From Goleter apudmare HA4340-LM2 (GTDB taxonomy: Bacteria > Cyanobacteriota > Cyanobacteriia > Cyanobacteriales > Nostocaceae), in contig JAHHHF010000088.1 in assembly GCA_019359495.1 (NCBI GenBank), positions 1 to 64,000 on the forward strand: a stretch of DNA of 64,000 nucleotides, written 5' to 3'. The notes under the pieces were generated by a model, which was not told the DNA's origin, did not search any database, and saw only the letters and a list, made by a program, of their open reading frames with translations. Shown here piece by piece: positions 16,501 to 25,690 of this stretch; position 1 is the first letter of the stretch, and the number at the start of each line of letters is the position of its first letter. A program made the translations under genes and the position numbers.

Positions 16501-16785
16501 CTCTTACCAGTCAACCCCAACAACCGTTTTAACATTCATCCCGATTGGGCGATTGAGATTCTTTCCCCAGACCAAAAATTAAAAAAAGTGTTGAGTAAAT
16601 TGTTGCATTGTGCGCGCAATGATGCAGAATTAGGCTGGTTGCTCAATCCAGAAGATGAAAGTGTGCTGGCGGTGTTTCCGGGACAGTGTGTGGAATTATA
16701 TGAAGCTGGTGATCAATTACCCGTACTTGAAGGTATTGAGTTGGAATTAACGGTAGAACAGGTTTTTGGCTGGTTGAGTATTTAA
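16501..16785 (+). pseudogene. C-terminal remnant of a Uma2-family nuclease gene
   Basis: The frame reads HPDWAIEILSPDQ, then LGWLLNPEDESVLAVFPGQ and LPVLEGIELELTVEQVFGWL. This is the closing half of Uma2 (DUF820) restriction-like nucleases, including the catalytic E-I-L strand. The N-terminal half with the first acidic residue is missing: an in-frame stop lies at 16498-16500 with no homologous sequence before it. An ATG at 16588 could give a 65-residue protein, but that would lack the active site. Confidence 0.65.
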
Positions 16786-16867
16786 ATTCTTAGCTCTGTA
16801 ATTGCAGGGAATGTAGTATATTCGGCTGTGATAGTGCTGTTTATTGAATATTTTAGGAGTTTTGGGA

Positions 16868-17578
16868 ATGACCGCAGCAGTAGACCCCGTGAAGTTGATG
16901 AAACAAGAAGTGGGCAAAGCCGCCGCCGCCCTGGTTAAATCAGGTTCAATTGTGGGGTTGGGTACGGGGTCAACCACAGCGTATACAATTCAGTTTCTGG
17001 GAGAACGTCTACAGTCTGGCGAACTCAAGGACATCGTTGGCGTCCCCACTTCCTTTCAGTCAGAAGTGTTGGCAAAGCAGTACGGCGTTCCTCTCACCAC
17101 CTTAGATGCAATTGACCATATTGATATTGCCATTGACGGTGCCGATGAAGTCGATCCCCAGAAAAATCTTATTAAAGGTGGTGGTGCAGCCCACACCCGC
17201 GAGAAAGTGGTAGATTACCTGGCAAATCAATTCATCGTCGTGGTAGATGCTGGTAAGTTAGTAGACCGCTTGGGTTCTAGCTTTGCTGTACCAGTAGAAG
17301 TCATACCTATGGCATTCACTCCCGTTAATAATGCCATCAAAAAACTGGGTGGTAAACCTGAACTGCGTATGGGTGTGAAAAAAGCTGGCCCAGTGATCAC
17401 TGACCAAGGTAACTTTGTGATTGATGTCAGATTTGACTCTATTGATGACCCAGTTAACCTGGAGAAAACACTGAATAATATTCCTGGTGTTCTGGAAAAT
17501 GGTATCTTCGTCAATTGCGTGGATTTAGTTTTAATTGGCGAAGTTAAAGACGGTCAACCAGTGGTGAGACAGATTTAA
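16868..17578 (+). CDS. rpiA: Ribose-5-phosphate isomerase A
   Basis: 236 residues from ATG 16868, chosen because a TTTTAGGAG site stands in front and [16 protein letters not shown] is the natural N-terminus; an in-frame ATG at 16844 is less likely. It interconverts ribose 5-phosphate and ribulose 5-phosphate in the Calvin and pentose phosphate cycles. Motifs: [38 protein letters not shown] (catalytic acid region), [12 protein letters not shown]. Complete and of normal length. Confidence 0.97.
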   Translation: MTAAVDPVKLMKQEVGKAAAALVKSGSIVGLGTGSTTAYTIQFLGERLQSGELKDIVGVPTSFQSEVLAKQYGVPLTTLDAIDHIDIAIDGADEVDPQKNLIKGGGAAHTREKVVDYLANQFIVVVDAGKLVDRLGSSFAVPVEVIPMAFTPVNNAIKKLGGKPELRMGVKKAGPVITDQGNFVIDVRFDSIDDPVNLEKTLNNIPGVLENGIFVNCVDLVLIGEVKDGQPVVRQI

Positions 17579-17586
17579 AGAATTAT

Positions 17587-17621
17587 GGGGCATAGGGTAT
17601 AGGGCATGTTCCCTGTTCCCT
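17587..17621. repeat. STRR heptamer array
   Basis: Five consecutive heptamers: GGGGCAT AGGGTAT AGG.. and two GTTCCCT units, between the convergent ends of rpiA and the TPR gene. Degenerate heptamer tandem arrays (STRR) are a known trait of heterocystous cyanobacteria. Confidence 0.6.
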
Positions 17622-17716
17622 TGCCTGGATGGATAATTTATTTTGCATAACTACCGATCAAAATTAGAGAAATAGCTTGTAAATAGTTGTCATCTGTAAA
17701 AAATTAGGTAATTTTT

Positions 17717-19342
17717 TTACAATTGTTCTACGTTAAGTTGCGTATCAGCATTGTTCCAGGCTGTAGCAAACTCGTTCTTAATTTGTTGGGCTTGGGAATT
17801 TTTTCCTAAAGCTTGCAAACTAGCTTGTAAGCCAAACAGAGAACGTCCGTTGTGGGGATACTTCTGTAAGTCAGCACGGAAAACTTGCTCGGCGGCGGTG
17901 TAGTCACCCTTAGCTAACAGCACACCACCCAAAGCTTCCCGTGTGGAAATATACCAATCTGGTGGTTCCATGTAATTCAGGGCGTCTTCTTCGGCTACTG
18001 CTGTTTCTAGTAAGGCGATCGCTTTTTCATACTCTTGGTTAGCTTTGGCAATTTTGGCATCTAACAGGTTACTAGCAATGTCTAAAATTGTACTGGCAGG
18101 ACTCATGCCAATGGTTGCTGTAGCAGGAAGTGCTTTTTTCGCAGCTAAAAAGGCATTGCGATCGCCTGCTGCATCTTCAACCTTATTTGTAGCGGCATTG
18201 GCCATGCCGCGCGCAAAGTGCCACAGTGCTCTAGTTGTAGCGAATTTAGCATCTGGATCTGGAGTATTTAAAATCCCATCCCAGTCGCTAAACTTAGACT
18301 GAATCATGATTTTTGTGCCCAGGTAGCCCTCGAACATGGGGAAATCTTTGACAAAAGGAGTGCTATAAGCTACCAATTTTTCGGCGGCTGCGATCGCATC
18401 CTGATATCTACCTGCCATCGCCGCAGCTACAGCGAGAAAATGTATGTTATGGGTGTAGTAACCCAAGGGATAAAAACCCTGGGCGTGAGTTCTGGCAATA
18501 TAAGCTTCATCCTGAGCGATCGCCTGTATGTTAGCGGCGATCGCTTGCTGATAATCTCCCACACGGAAATAGATATGACCAGGCATGTGTACCAGGTGTC
18601 CAGAGGCGGGAACTAGTGTTTCTAGGCGATTAGCACTCTTGAGGGCGCGTTCTGGTGACAGTGACGCTTCTACAGCGTGGATATAGTAGTGATTAGCGCC
18701 AGGATGGTTGGGATCGCGTTGCAGCACCGATTCCAAAACAGCCACAATCTCTTCTGTATCTACCTGTGGTTTACCATCATGAGTCCAGAGTTGCCAAGGG
18801 TGCAAATCCATCAAACTTTCGGCGTATAAGGTCGCTGCATCCAAATCGTTTGGATAACGTTTGACTAACTTTGCCATCGCATTTTTGTAACCCACCGCCA
18901 GCTGGTGCAAATCTGCTGTGGGGTCGTTAGTGTAACGCTTGGCTAGGGCTGTAATGTAGTCTCTTTCTGGTTGCGGTGCGGGGAGTGCTACAGCTGTTTG
19001 TATGGCTTTGTAGGCGGCTTGTTCGCGCTGCGGATCAACATCTAGGTTAATATTAGGCCCCAAAGCTAGAGCCACTCCCCAGTGGGCGATCGCCAAATGC
19101 GGGTCAAGTCTAGCAGCTTCTCGAAAAGAACGCGCCGCCTCATCATGGTTGAATGCGTAAATTAAATTTAAACCTTGGTCAAAAAACTTTTGTGCTTGGG
19201 GATTTTGGGTAGAAACTTGATGATGGTGTTCTCCCAGTCCAGATATTAAAGTATAGGGCTGTTGTGCTTGAGCAATTGCCTGACCGGGAAACAATAAAGT
19301 TAATACCAGCACCCAAATGAAAAATAAGTACTTCATGGTCAA
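17717..19342 (-). CDS. Secreted tetratricopeptide-repeat protein
   Basis: 541 residues with a signal peptide (MTMKYLFFIWVLVLTLLFPG, then QAIAQA). TPR-like helical pairs run through the protein, such as FFDQGLNLIYAFNHDEAARS near residue 50 and YTAAEQVFRADLQKYPHNGR near 500. His- and Asp-containing phrases (GANHYYIHAVEAS, VHMPGHIYFRVGDY) are typical of a family of bacterial TPR proteins of unknown role. It probably acts in the periplasm. A small membrane protein starts just upstream in the same direction. Confidence 0.85.
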   Translation of the reverse strand: MTMKYLFFIWVLVLTLLFPGQAIAQAQQPYTLISGLGEHHHQVSTQNPQAQKFFDQGLNLIYAFNHDEAARSFREAARLDPHLAIAHWGVALALGPNINLDVDPQREQAAYKAIQTAVALPAPQPERDYITALAKRYTNDPTADLHQLAVGYKNAMAKLVKRYPNDLDAATLYAESLMDLHPWQLWTHDGKPQVDTEEIVAVLESVLQRDPNHPGANHYYIHAVEASLSPERALKSANRLETLVPASGHLVHMPGHIYFRVGDYQQAIAANIQAIAQDEAYIARTHAQGFYPLGYYTHNIHFLAVAAAMAGRYQDAIAAAEKLVAYSTPFVKDFPMFEGYLGTKIMIQSKFSDWDGILNTPDPDAKFATTRALWHFARGMANAATNKVEDAAGDRNAFLAAKKALPATATIGMSPASTILDIASNLLDAKIAKANQEYEKAIALLETAVAEEDALNYMEPPDWYISTREALGGVLLAKGDYTAAEQVFRADLQKYPHNGRSLFGLQASLQALGKNSQAQQIKNEFATAWNNADTQLNVEQL

Positions 19343-19354
19343 AATCCTAATTTT

Positions 19355-19585
19355 TCAAGCCTTTTTCTTTTTAGTATCCAAATGCCACAGCTTTTCTAAA
19401 CTGGCGATTTGTTGACGGAGAGTAGCCGCCCGGTATTTCTTATAGGTTTTCAATCCTGCAAATATCGTGATCGGAATCAAGACAACAATTAGAGCGATCG
19501 CTCCATTAATAGATATGTTATTGTGACTTACTGAACCAACATCAGCTTGGTTACTCGTTGGCTCAGTAGTAGAATATTCCTGCAT
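19355..19585 (-). CDS. Small membrane protein upstream of the TPR gene
   Basis: 76 residues with a single membrane helix (NGAIALIVVLIPITIFAGL, about 28-46) followed by a basic tail (KTYKKYR, ending DTKKKKA). A GGAGGAACT-like site stands before the start. It ends 12 bases before the TPR gene begins, so the two are co-transcribed. Function unknown; possibly a partner that holds the TPR protein at the membrane. Confidence 0.75.
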   Translation of the reverse strand: MQEYSTTEPTSNQADVGSVSHNNISINGAIALIVVLIPITIFAGLKTYKKYRAATLRQQIASLEKLWHLDTKKKKA

Positions 19586-19854
19586 GAGTTCCTCCGGAAG
19601 TATAAAAATTAACTGAGTATAAATAATTTGAGGTACTTATGATGATCGTTATCGATTCAGTGGTCAGTTGTCAGCAGAATTAATTACTCTTCACCTAAGA
19701 CCCGCAAAATTATGTCTGTGGCAATCTGAAAACAGATCACTGATTAGACTACAGTGGGATGCTCCTTGTTTCAGGTCAGGAATTCAGGTACAAGGATCAG
19801 GAAGATGGAGGAAAGACAACTAACAATTCACCTAACGCCCATGCCCCATACCCT

Positions 19855-21036
19855 ATGCTATACAGAAGATTTGGACGCACAGAGTTACAGATGCCAGTGT
19901 TTTCCTGTGGCGGGATGAGATATCAATTCAAATGGCAGGATGTTTCCCCCGGCGAAATTCCTCAAGACAATCAGGAAAATTTGGAAGCAACGATTCGCCG
20001 GGCAATTGAAGTAGGAATAAATCATATTGAAACTGCCCGTGGTTATGGTACATCTGAAATGCAGTTGGGGCGAATATTACCCAAATTCCCCCGCGATAAA
20101 TTAATTGTGCAAACCAAAGTCGGGCCCGTTGCCAACGCCCAGGAATTCCGGCAGACATTTGAAAAATCCTTGCGCTATCTCCAGCTAGATTATGTTGATT
20201 TATTAGCGATCCACGGTATCAACCATGATGATTCTTTAGACTACAGCATCCGTCCTGGTGGATGTTTGGAGGTAGCAAAGCAATTACAAGCCGAGGGAAA
20301 AGTGAGATTTATTGGCTTTTCTACACATGGTTCTACAGACACAATTATCCAGGCAATTAATACCAACCAATTTGATTATGTAAATCTGCATTGGTACTAC
20401 ATTAATCAATGGAATTGGGCAGCAATTACCGCCGCAACCCATCACGATATGGGTGTGTTTATTATTAGTCCCTCTGATAAAGGAGGAATGCTATATAAAC
20501 CACCACAAAAGTTAGTTAATCTATGTGCGCCGTTAAGTCCAATGGTGTTTAATGATTTATTTTGCCTCAGTCATCCAGAGGTGCATACCCTGAGTTTAGG
20601 TGCAGCCAAACCACAGGATTTTGACGAACACTTGAAGACTTTAGACTTGCTAGACCGAGCAGAAGAAATTTTACCGCCAATTGTGGCACGGTTGGAAGCA
20701 GAAGCGATCGCCACTTTGGGGGAAGATTGGGTAAAAACCTGGGATGTGAATTTACCCAGCTATGAACAAACGCCAGGTCAAGTGAATATGAGGGTAATTT
20801 TATGGTTGTTAAATCTAGCGATCGCCTACGACCTCGTAGATTATGCCAAAATGCGCTACAACTTGCTAGGTAACGGCAGTCATTGGTTTCCTGGCAATAA
20901 AGCCGATAAATTGGATGAATTAAACCTCAAGCAATGTCTCATCCACAGCCCCCAAGCCGATAAAATTCCCCACATGTTAGCAAAAGCCCAGCAAATGTTA
21001 GCAGGTGAAGCGGTGCAACGTTTATCTCGGACGTAA
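19855..21036 (+). CDS. Aldo/keto reductase family protein
   Basis: 393 residues from ATG 19855 (MLYRRFGRTELQMPVFSCGG). An earlier in-frame start at 19759 adds a low-complexity stretch and is less likely. Aldo/keto reductase barrel with the catalytic set: Tyr in ARGYGTSEMQLG, Lys in VQTKVG, His in LAIHGINHDD. A C-terminal extension of about 100 residues follows the barrel, as in a larger subfamily seen in cyanobacteria. The start codon sits at the end of heptamer repeats (GCCCCATACCCT) and has no Shine-Dalgarno site. Substrate unknown. Confidence 0.88.
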   Translation: MLYRRFGRTELQMPVFSCGGMRYQFKWQDVSPGEIPQDNQENLEATIRRAIEVGINHIETARGYGTSEMQLGRILPKFPRDKLIVQTKVGPVANAQEFRQTFEKSLRYLQLDYVDLLAIHGINHDDSLDYSIRPGGCLEVAKQLQAEGKVRFIGFSTHGSTDTIIQAINTNQFDYVNLHWYYINQWNWAAITAATHHDMGVFIISPSDKGGMLYKPPQKLVNLCAPLSPMVFNDLFCLSHPEVHTLSLGAAKPQDFDEHLKTLDLLDRAEEILPPIVARLEAEAIATLGEDWVKTWDVNLPSYEQTPGQVNMRVILWLLNLAIAYDLVDYAKMRYNLLGNGSHWFPGNKADKLDELNLKQCLIHSPQADKIPHMLAKAQQMLAGEAVQRLSRT

Positions 21037-21112
21037 GTAGGGCAATGCAAATCAAGCTAACTACTTCTCTATCAGTAACATTCTATGCTAGAGAGCTAGG
21101 CATTTATTCAGA

Positions 21113-21153
21113 AGGAAAGGTATACTAACTAGTGCTAACATACCTTTCTTTCC
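21113..21153. terminator. Hairpin after the aldo/keto reductase gene
   Basis: GAAAGGTAT and ATACCTTTC form a nine-pair stem around ACTAACTAGTGCTAAC, 80 bases past the stop. No clear T-run follows directly, so termination is a guess. Confidence 0.4.
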
Positions 21154-21304
21154 TAAAACAGGAGGGGGCTTTGTTTTTGTGATTTGATCTGGCAACTATG
21201 TATTTTTACACATAACACAACAAGTCAAAGTTTTCAGGACAGCCTAAATTCATCAATCCTGAATAATTTCGAGTTGAAAAACTATCACTATATATAAATG
21301 TAAA

Positions 21305-22210
21305 ATGGCAAACCGGCTCATGGCAGATAGAATCAACGATATCGCTTGGCAAGCTCACCAAGGTAGTGTAGCAGCGATCATTCAACTATTGAATGAAAAG
21401 CTAGCCGAGTCTGGTGTCAGAACTAGGGCCATGTTTTCTGATGGTGTGTTACAAATTCTCTGTGAGGCATCAACAGTCGAAGAACTTGAGCAATCTACCT
21501 TAGTCCCCAAAATCCAGCAAATTCTTGAAGCAACCGAACCACGAAATATTCGTCGCGTCAAAGTCAACAGTCGCATTGTCCGCGAACAGCAGTTACTTTG
21601 GTTGACAGAAATTGAGCGCGAAAATCAATTGCTATGGTCAGAAGAAATTACTTTAGCTCAACCGAATATCGTCCAACAATTACTGCAAGATTTCACGGAA
21701 GTTCCCACTGAAATCAAAAAATCTATTTTACCTAAAACCCAATCTTTACTTGCTCATCAAGATAAACACAAAAATTCACCGAAAATAACAATAAGAGCAG
21801 CATCAGGTTTATTTTTATTGTTTGTGCTTGGTTGGCTAGCTTCTGCTCTATTCAGCGATCAATTAAAAAACCTCTTACAATTAGAAACATCGGCAACTTT
21901 AACTACAGAAACTACTAACGAAATCCAACCAGAAGCACCTGTTAATAAAGCTAACAAAAGTTATTCTCCCCCATCCGATGACCAATTTGCCGCCGCCGTG
22001 CGAATTGCTAACCAAGCCTCAACAAATGGTAAAACAGCCGCTAGCTCAACTCAATGGCTAGAACTAGCCGCTCAATGGCAACGCGCTTCAGATTTGATGG
22101 GTGCAGTACCTACAAATCATAGTCGCTACGAAGAAGCAAAGATTCGGACTCAACTTTACAAGAAATACAGTGAAGCGGCGCAGGAAGAAGCCCAGAAAAG
22201 TCAATCTTAA
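21305..22210 (+). CDS. Single-pass membrane protein of unknown function
   Basis: 301 residues. The N-terminal cytoplasmic part (about 1-155) is mixed helical and repeats an IxQLLNEKL / VLQILCEAS pattern that I associate with cyanobacterial proteins of unknown function. A membrane helix lies at about 163-180 (SGLFLLFVLGWLASALF). The C-terminal part contains WLELAAQWQRASDLMGAVP and YEEAKIRTQLYKKY, a pattern common at the ends of cyanobacterial envelope proteins. In-frame ATG 21320 is an alternative start. No enzyme motif. Confidence 0.7.
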   Translation: MANRLMADRINDIAWQAHQGSVAAIIQLLNEKLAESGVRTRAMFSDGVLQILCEASTVEELEQSTLVPKIQQILEATEPRNIRRVKVNSRIVREQQLLWLTEIERENQLLWSEEITLAQPNIVQQLLQDFTEVPTEIKKSILPKTQSLLAHQDKHKNSPKITIRAASGLFLLFVLGWLASALFSDQLKNLLQLETSATLTTETTNEIQPEAPVNKANKSYSPPSDDQFAAAVRIANQASTNGKTAASSTQWLELAAQWQRASDLMGAVPTNHSRYEEAKIRTQLYKKYSEAAQEEAQKSQS

Positions 22211-22279
22211 GTTGTTGTTGATCAAAACCTAACATAACTTTAATATTTCCGCTTTCTGCATAACAAAATAAAATTTTCT

Positions 22280-22304
22280 AGAGATACGATAAAACCGTAT
22301 CTCT
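22280..22304 (-). terminator. Probable terminator of nadA
   Basis: Nine-pair stem AGAGATACG / CGTATCTCT with a seven-base loop; on the minus strand it is followed by AGAAAATTTTATTTTG. It sits 25 bases past the nadA stop. Confidence 0.6.
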
Positions 22305-22329
22305 ACTCATATTACAAACCTATCTTAAT

Positions 22330-23304
22330 TTAAACGCTCATTTCCAACATCCTCTCCATTGGTCGCAATGCTGCAATCCGAATATCTTCAGACATCGTTA
22401 TTTCTGGGCTACGATTTTTCATTGCCCAATAGAGCTTTTCTAGAGTATTTAACCGCATGAAAGGACATTCGTTACAATTGCAGTTGTTTATCGGTGGCGC
22501 AGGAATAAAGTGCTTGTGTGGAGCTAGTTTTTGCATCTGGTGAATGATACCAGGCTCAGTAGCTACGATAAACTCCTGTGAGGGGCTGTTTTGACAATAT
22601 TTGAGTAAAGCGGCTGTAGAGCCGATGTAGCTGGCGTGACGCAATACGCTGGTTTCACATTCTGGGTGAGCGATCGCCTCCGCTTGGGGATGTCTAATTT
22701 TTAACTCTACTATTTTCTTTTCCGAAAAGGTTTCATGGACAACACAGCTACCATCCCACAACACCAAATCTCGCCCAGTTTGTTCCATGACATACCGTCC
22801 CAAGTTCCGGTCTGGAGCAAAAATAATTGGCTGGTCTTGGGGGATTTGCTGCACAATTTTGACAGCGTTGGAACTGGTGCAAATAATATCGCTCATCGCT
22901 TTAATATCAGCAGAACAGTTGATGTAAGAAACCACCAAATGTCCAGGATGTCTGGCTTTAAAAGCTGCAAACGCCTCGGCTGGACAACTGTCTGCTAACG
23001 AACAACCAGCATTTAAATCTGGTAATAGTACTAATTTATCGGGATTGAGGATCTTGGCTGTCTCCGCCATAAAGTGAACACCAGCAAAGACAATCACATC
23101 TGCATTCGTCTGGGCTGCGGCTTTGGCTAATTGTAATGAATCTCCAATAAAGTCTGCGATATCCTGAATATCCGGCTCTTGATAGTAATGTGCCAAAATA
23201 ACTGCATTGAGTTCTTTTTTCAGACTCTCTATAGCAGCAAATAAATCCAGTGGTAGAACACCCAGGTGGGTTTCTTCTCTTTGAGCAAGTGCAGTGTTAA
23301 ACAC
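22330..23304 (-). CDS. nadA: Quinolinate synthase A
   Basis: 324 residues, GTG start. It condenses iminoaspartate with dihydroxyacetone phosphate to quinolinate in de novo NAD synthesis and needs a [4Fe-4S] cluster. Visible motifs: [51 protein letters not shown], and the C-terminal [10 protein letters not shown]. The cysteines in these supply the cluster ligands. Complete. Tandem 22-base repeats lie in its leader and may be an operator. Confidence 0.97.
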   Translation of the reverse strand: MFNTALAQREETHLGVLPLDLFAAIESLKKELNAVILAHYYQEPDIQDIADFIGDSLQLAKAAAQTNADVIVFAGVHFMAETAKILNPDKLVLLPDLNAGCSLADSCPAEAFAAFKARHPGHLVVSYINCSADIKAMSDIICTSSNAVKIVQQIPQDQPIIFAPDRNLGRYVMEQTGRDLVLWDGSCVVHETFSEKKIVELKIRHPQAEAIAHPECETSVLRHASYIGSTAALLKYCQNSPSQEFIVATEPGIIHQMQKLAPHKHFIPAPPINNCNCNECPFMRLNTLEKLYWAMKNRSPEITMSEDIRIAALRPMERMLEMSV

Positions 23305-23352
23305 GGTTTAGGGGTTGCTTAAAGTTGCAAGTATTTGACTTGTGAATTCAAT

Positions 23353-23395
23353 TATAGTAGTTTTTACCAAAAAATATAGTAGCTTTTACCAAAAA
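23353..23395. promoter_or_regulatory. Two tandem 22-base repeats between nadA and metallophosphoesterase genes
   Basis: TATAGTAGTTTTTACCAAAA (unit from 23353) and TATAGTAGCTTTTACCAAAA (unit from 23375) repeat with a 22-base period, about two helical turns, in the divergent promoter region 49-91 bases before nadA. This spacing suits two protein sites on one DNA face; the regulator is unknown. Confidence 0.45.
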
Positions 23396-23473
23396 TAGCA
23401 GCAGGTTCTGCCAACTTTATGTCCAAATCCGGCTGAGTTTCATATCCTGGAAATAGACGGCAAGGACAGTGGC

Positions 23474-24394
23474 ATGACCAGTCAGAAAACTCAATCAAAA
23501 ATCCTCAAAATAGCTGTAGTTGGGGATGTTCACGACCAATGGGAAGTAGAAGATGGCATTGCACTCAAGCATCTGGGTGTTGATTTAGTGCTATTTGTGG
23601 GAGATTTTGGCAACGAGTCGGTGGAAGTGGTGAGAGCGATCGCTTCCCTCGATATTCCCAAAGCAGCAGTTATGGGCAACCACGATGCATGGTACACAGC
23701 CACGGAATGGGGACGTAAGAAGTGCCCTTATGACCGCTCCAAGGAAGACTGGGTGCAAGCACAACTCGATTTATTGGGTGCATCCCATGTCGGTTACAGT
23801 AAGCTTGATTTCCCCGATTGGCAATTAACTGTGGTAGGGGGGCGTCCATTTACTTGGGGCGGGCCAGACTGGAGATTTGCTGACATTAGTCGGGAACGGT
23901 ATGGTGTGAACGATCTGGAAGAATCTGCCGATCGCATTGTCGCCGCAGTTAAAAGCGCCGCCTACAAGACAATTATATTTCTAGGTCATAATGGGCCGAG
24001 TGGATTAGGCGATCGCCCAGAAGACCCCTGCGGCAAAGACTGGCATCCTATTGGTGGGGACTTTGGCGACCCAGATTTAGCCGAGGCTATTTCCCAAGGG
24101 CTTACTAGGGGGAAAACCATTCCTCTCGTGGCATTTGGGCACATGCATCATACCCTCAGACACACGAAAAAAGTGCTGCGAAGGCCAGTGTTTAGAAGCC
24201 CAGAGGGGACAATTTACTTAAACGCTGCCAGAGTCCCCAGAATTGAGGAAAATAACGGCGAAAAACTGCGGAATTTCTCCATTGTCAACTTAGAGGCGGA
24301 TATGGTGACGCAAGCCTCCTTAATTTGGGTGGGTAATGATTATCGGGTGGTGTCAGAGGAAATTTTGTATGCGCGATCGCCTAGTTTGTTGTAG
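23474..24394 (+). CDS. Calcineurin-like metallophosphoesterase
   Basis: 306 residues. Metal-binding motifs of the phosphoesterase superfamily appear in order: VVGDVHDQWE (Asp-x-His), FVGDFGNE (Gly-Asp), MGNHDAWY (Gly-Asn-His-Asp), FLGHNGPSG and FGHMHHTLR (His ligands). The form matches a subfamily mainly found in cyanobacteria and plants (TIGR04168-like). It probably hydrolyses a phosphoester in the cytoplasm; the substrate is not known. Transcribed away from nadA. Confidence 0.9.
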   Translation: MTSQKTQSKILKIAVVGDVHDQWEVEDGIALKHLGVDLVLFVGDFGNESVEVVRAIASLDIPKAAVMGNHDAWYTATEWGRKKCPYDRSKEDWVQAQLDLLGASHVGYSKLDFPDWQLTVVGGRPFTWGGPDWRFADISRERYGVNDLEESADRIVAAVKSAAYKTIIFLGHNGPSGLGDRPEDPCGKDWHPIGGDFGDPDLAEAISQGLTRGKTIPLVAFGHMHHTLRHTKKVLRRPVFRSPEGTIYLNAARVPRIEENNGEKLRNFSIVNLEADMVTQASLIWVGNDYRVVSEEILYARSPSLL

Positions 24395-24491
24395 ACATTC
24401 GCAACCAGATAGTGCAATTTGCTTAAATGATAAGATATAGTATTATCTGTCAGCTTTATTGCTAGCTTCAGCAGCAGTCTGACAGTTTATT

Positions 24492-24576
24492 GGAGAGGTG
24501 GCAGAGTGGTCGATTGCGTCCGACTTGAAATCGGATGAGGCTAAAACCTCCGGGAGTTCGAATCTCCCCCTCTCCG
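24492..24576 (+). tRNA. tRNA-Ser (UGA)
   Basis: 85 nt with acceptor stem GGAGAGG / CCTCTCC and discriminator G. The anticodon loop CTTGAAA gives anticodon TGA. A long variable arm (GGATGAGGCTAAAACCTCC region) is typical of serine tRNAs, and the T-loop is GTTCGAATC. CCA is not encoded. A run of six T follows. Confidence 0.96.
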
Positions 24577-24843
24577 TTTTTTCAGTCGTTTTATACTCTA
24601 GCGTACAATCTAGTTTTTAAGTGCAAGTTTCTAGCGTTCACCCTATCTTAGTACTTTTGTTCTAGCAATGAGTTTGACTTTGGCTAGGACAGTTTTTAAA
24701 TGCTACAGAAATTATACACCTGTCTTTTTAGCTTTATACCCTTACCTCTTTTTTCTTCAATTGGTAAATCAAATTGAATACCAATTTGAGAAATAAGAAA
24801 GTAAGTGAGATAATTACCTTAAATATTAAACAAGGTTTTTTGT

Positions 24844-25002
24844 ATGCCTAAAACTTACATCGACCCTGAAAACGCTGGCGAGTTTTTAACTGAGGATGAC
24901 GACGGTACAGTTAGGGAATCTACACCGGAAGAAGCAGAGGAAGTTATCGAGCAATGGAATCAATGGGATAAAGAGGGTACAGACAATGGCAAGGATAGCT
25001 AA
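24844..25002 (+). CDS. Small acidic protein, unknown
   Basis: A 52-residue ORF (MPKTYIDPENAGEFLTEDDD at the start, ending TDNGKDS) with 18 or so acidic residues and no hydrophobic segment. It is followed by a second small gene that starts 17 bases before its stop, the overlap expected of a coupled pair. From 24577 to 24843 nothing else is seen. It may be an antitoxin-like or anti-factor partner; I do not recognise the family. Confidence 0.55.
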   Translation: MPKTYIDPENAGEFLTEDDDGTVRESTPEEAEEVIEQWNQWDKEGTDNGKDS

Positions 25003-25204
25003 TAAAAACGACTATCAATCTAATAAACTTTTATTCTTCCAAGGCAATTGGTACAAGGTAGCATGGGTCAGTGATACTCATATTTGTTTGTGCTTGCCTG
25101 GTGAACAGCCTAATTCATGGGTCCATATTGATAGCAAGGCAATATTCTCGAAACCTACCAGTTGGGTGCTGCCAATAAACCATCCGGAAGTGCTGGTTTT
25201 TTAG
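24986..25204 (+). CDS. Small protein coupled to the acidic ORF, unknown
   Basis: 72 residues from ATG 24986 (MARIANKNDYQSNKLLFFQG). A longer frame from 24896 would lie wholly within the upstream gene and is rejected. The sequence is beta-rich (NWYKVAWVSDTHICLCLPGE) with two nearby cysteines and resembles small barrel proteins, but no motif is decisive. Acidic partner plus basic/beta-rich partner is the pattern of some toxin pairs; that is inference. Confidence 0.55.
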   Translation: MARIANKNDYQSNKLLFFQGNWYKVAWVSDTHICLCLPGEQPNSWVHIDSKAIFSKPTSWVLPINHPEVLVF

Positions 25205-25299
25205 GAAAGCTTTTCCAATACTTTAGGCATAGGAAAATAATAAATATCATATTTTGAGGTATCTGGAGTAGCACCTCACATTCAATTCATCAATGCAAT

Positions 25300-25412
25300 T
25301 ATAGCAATCCTAAAGGATTTGTAAAATCTTACATGTAGGGTTGTTGACTGTTAACCGTTGACAGTCAACAGTCAAAACCGATATTTTTCACAACTGAAAT
25401 AGGATTGCTATA
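25300..25412. repeat. 113-bp inverted-repeat element enclosing STRR heptamers
   Basis: TATAGCAATCCTA at 25300-25312 and its exact reverse complement at 25400-25412 bound an element without coding capacity. Inside are heptamers TTGACTG TTAACCG TTGACAG followed by their inverse, giving a strong inner hairpin. Termini of this kind suggest a MITE-like non-autonomous element. No target duplication is clear. Confidence 0.55.
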
Positions 25413-25486
25413 GTGAGATAAATCCAATCTATAAATATATCAACGATAAAATCAACCATATCAAGTTCTGTAAGTTTTAACCGACT

Positions 25487-25650
25487 TTCCGCACTTCATC
25501 GTGTAATACCCGTAGATTTCCAATCTCTACCTGGTAATCGTTAAATAAAAAACAAAAACTAAGGATGATTTTCAGTATTTATCCTTGATAAATTGGTCAT
25601 TATTAAGAATGATTCTTGAAAATCAAGATAATACATCTTGAAGTGCGGAA
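25487..25650. repeat. Long-range inverted repeat in the leader of the cysteine desulfurase gene
   Basis: TTCCGCACTTCA (25487-25498) is exactly complementary to TGAAGTGCGGAA (25639-25650). The second arm ends 40 bases before the chosen start codon (25691). A transcript starting upstream of 25487 could fold across this span. Either a leader structure or the ends of a small insertion. Confidence 0.45.
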
Positions 25651-25690
25651 TATGGGTTTTAAAAAACCTCAGTCAAATTTTGAGTTAACT

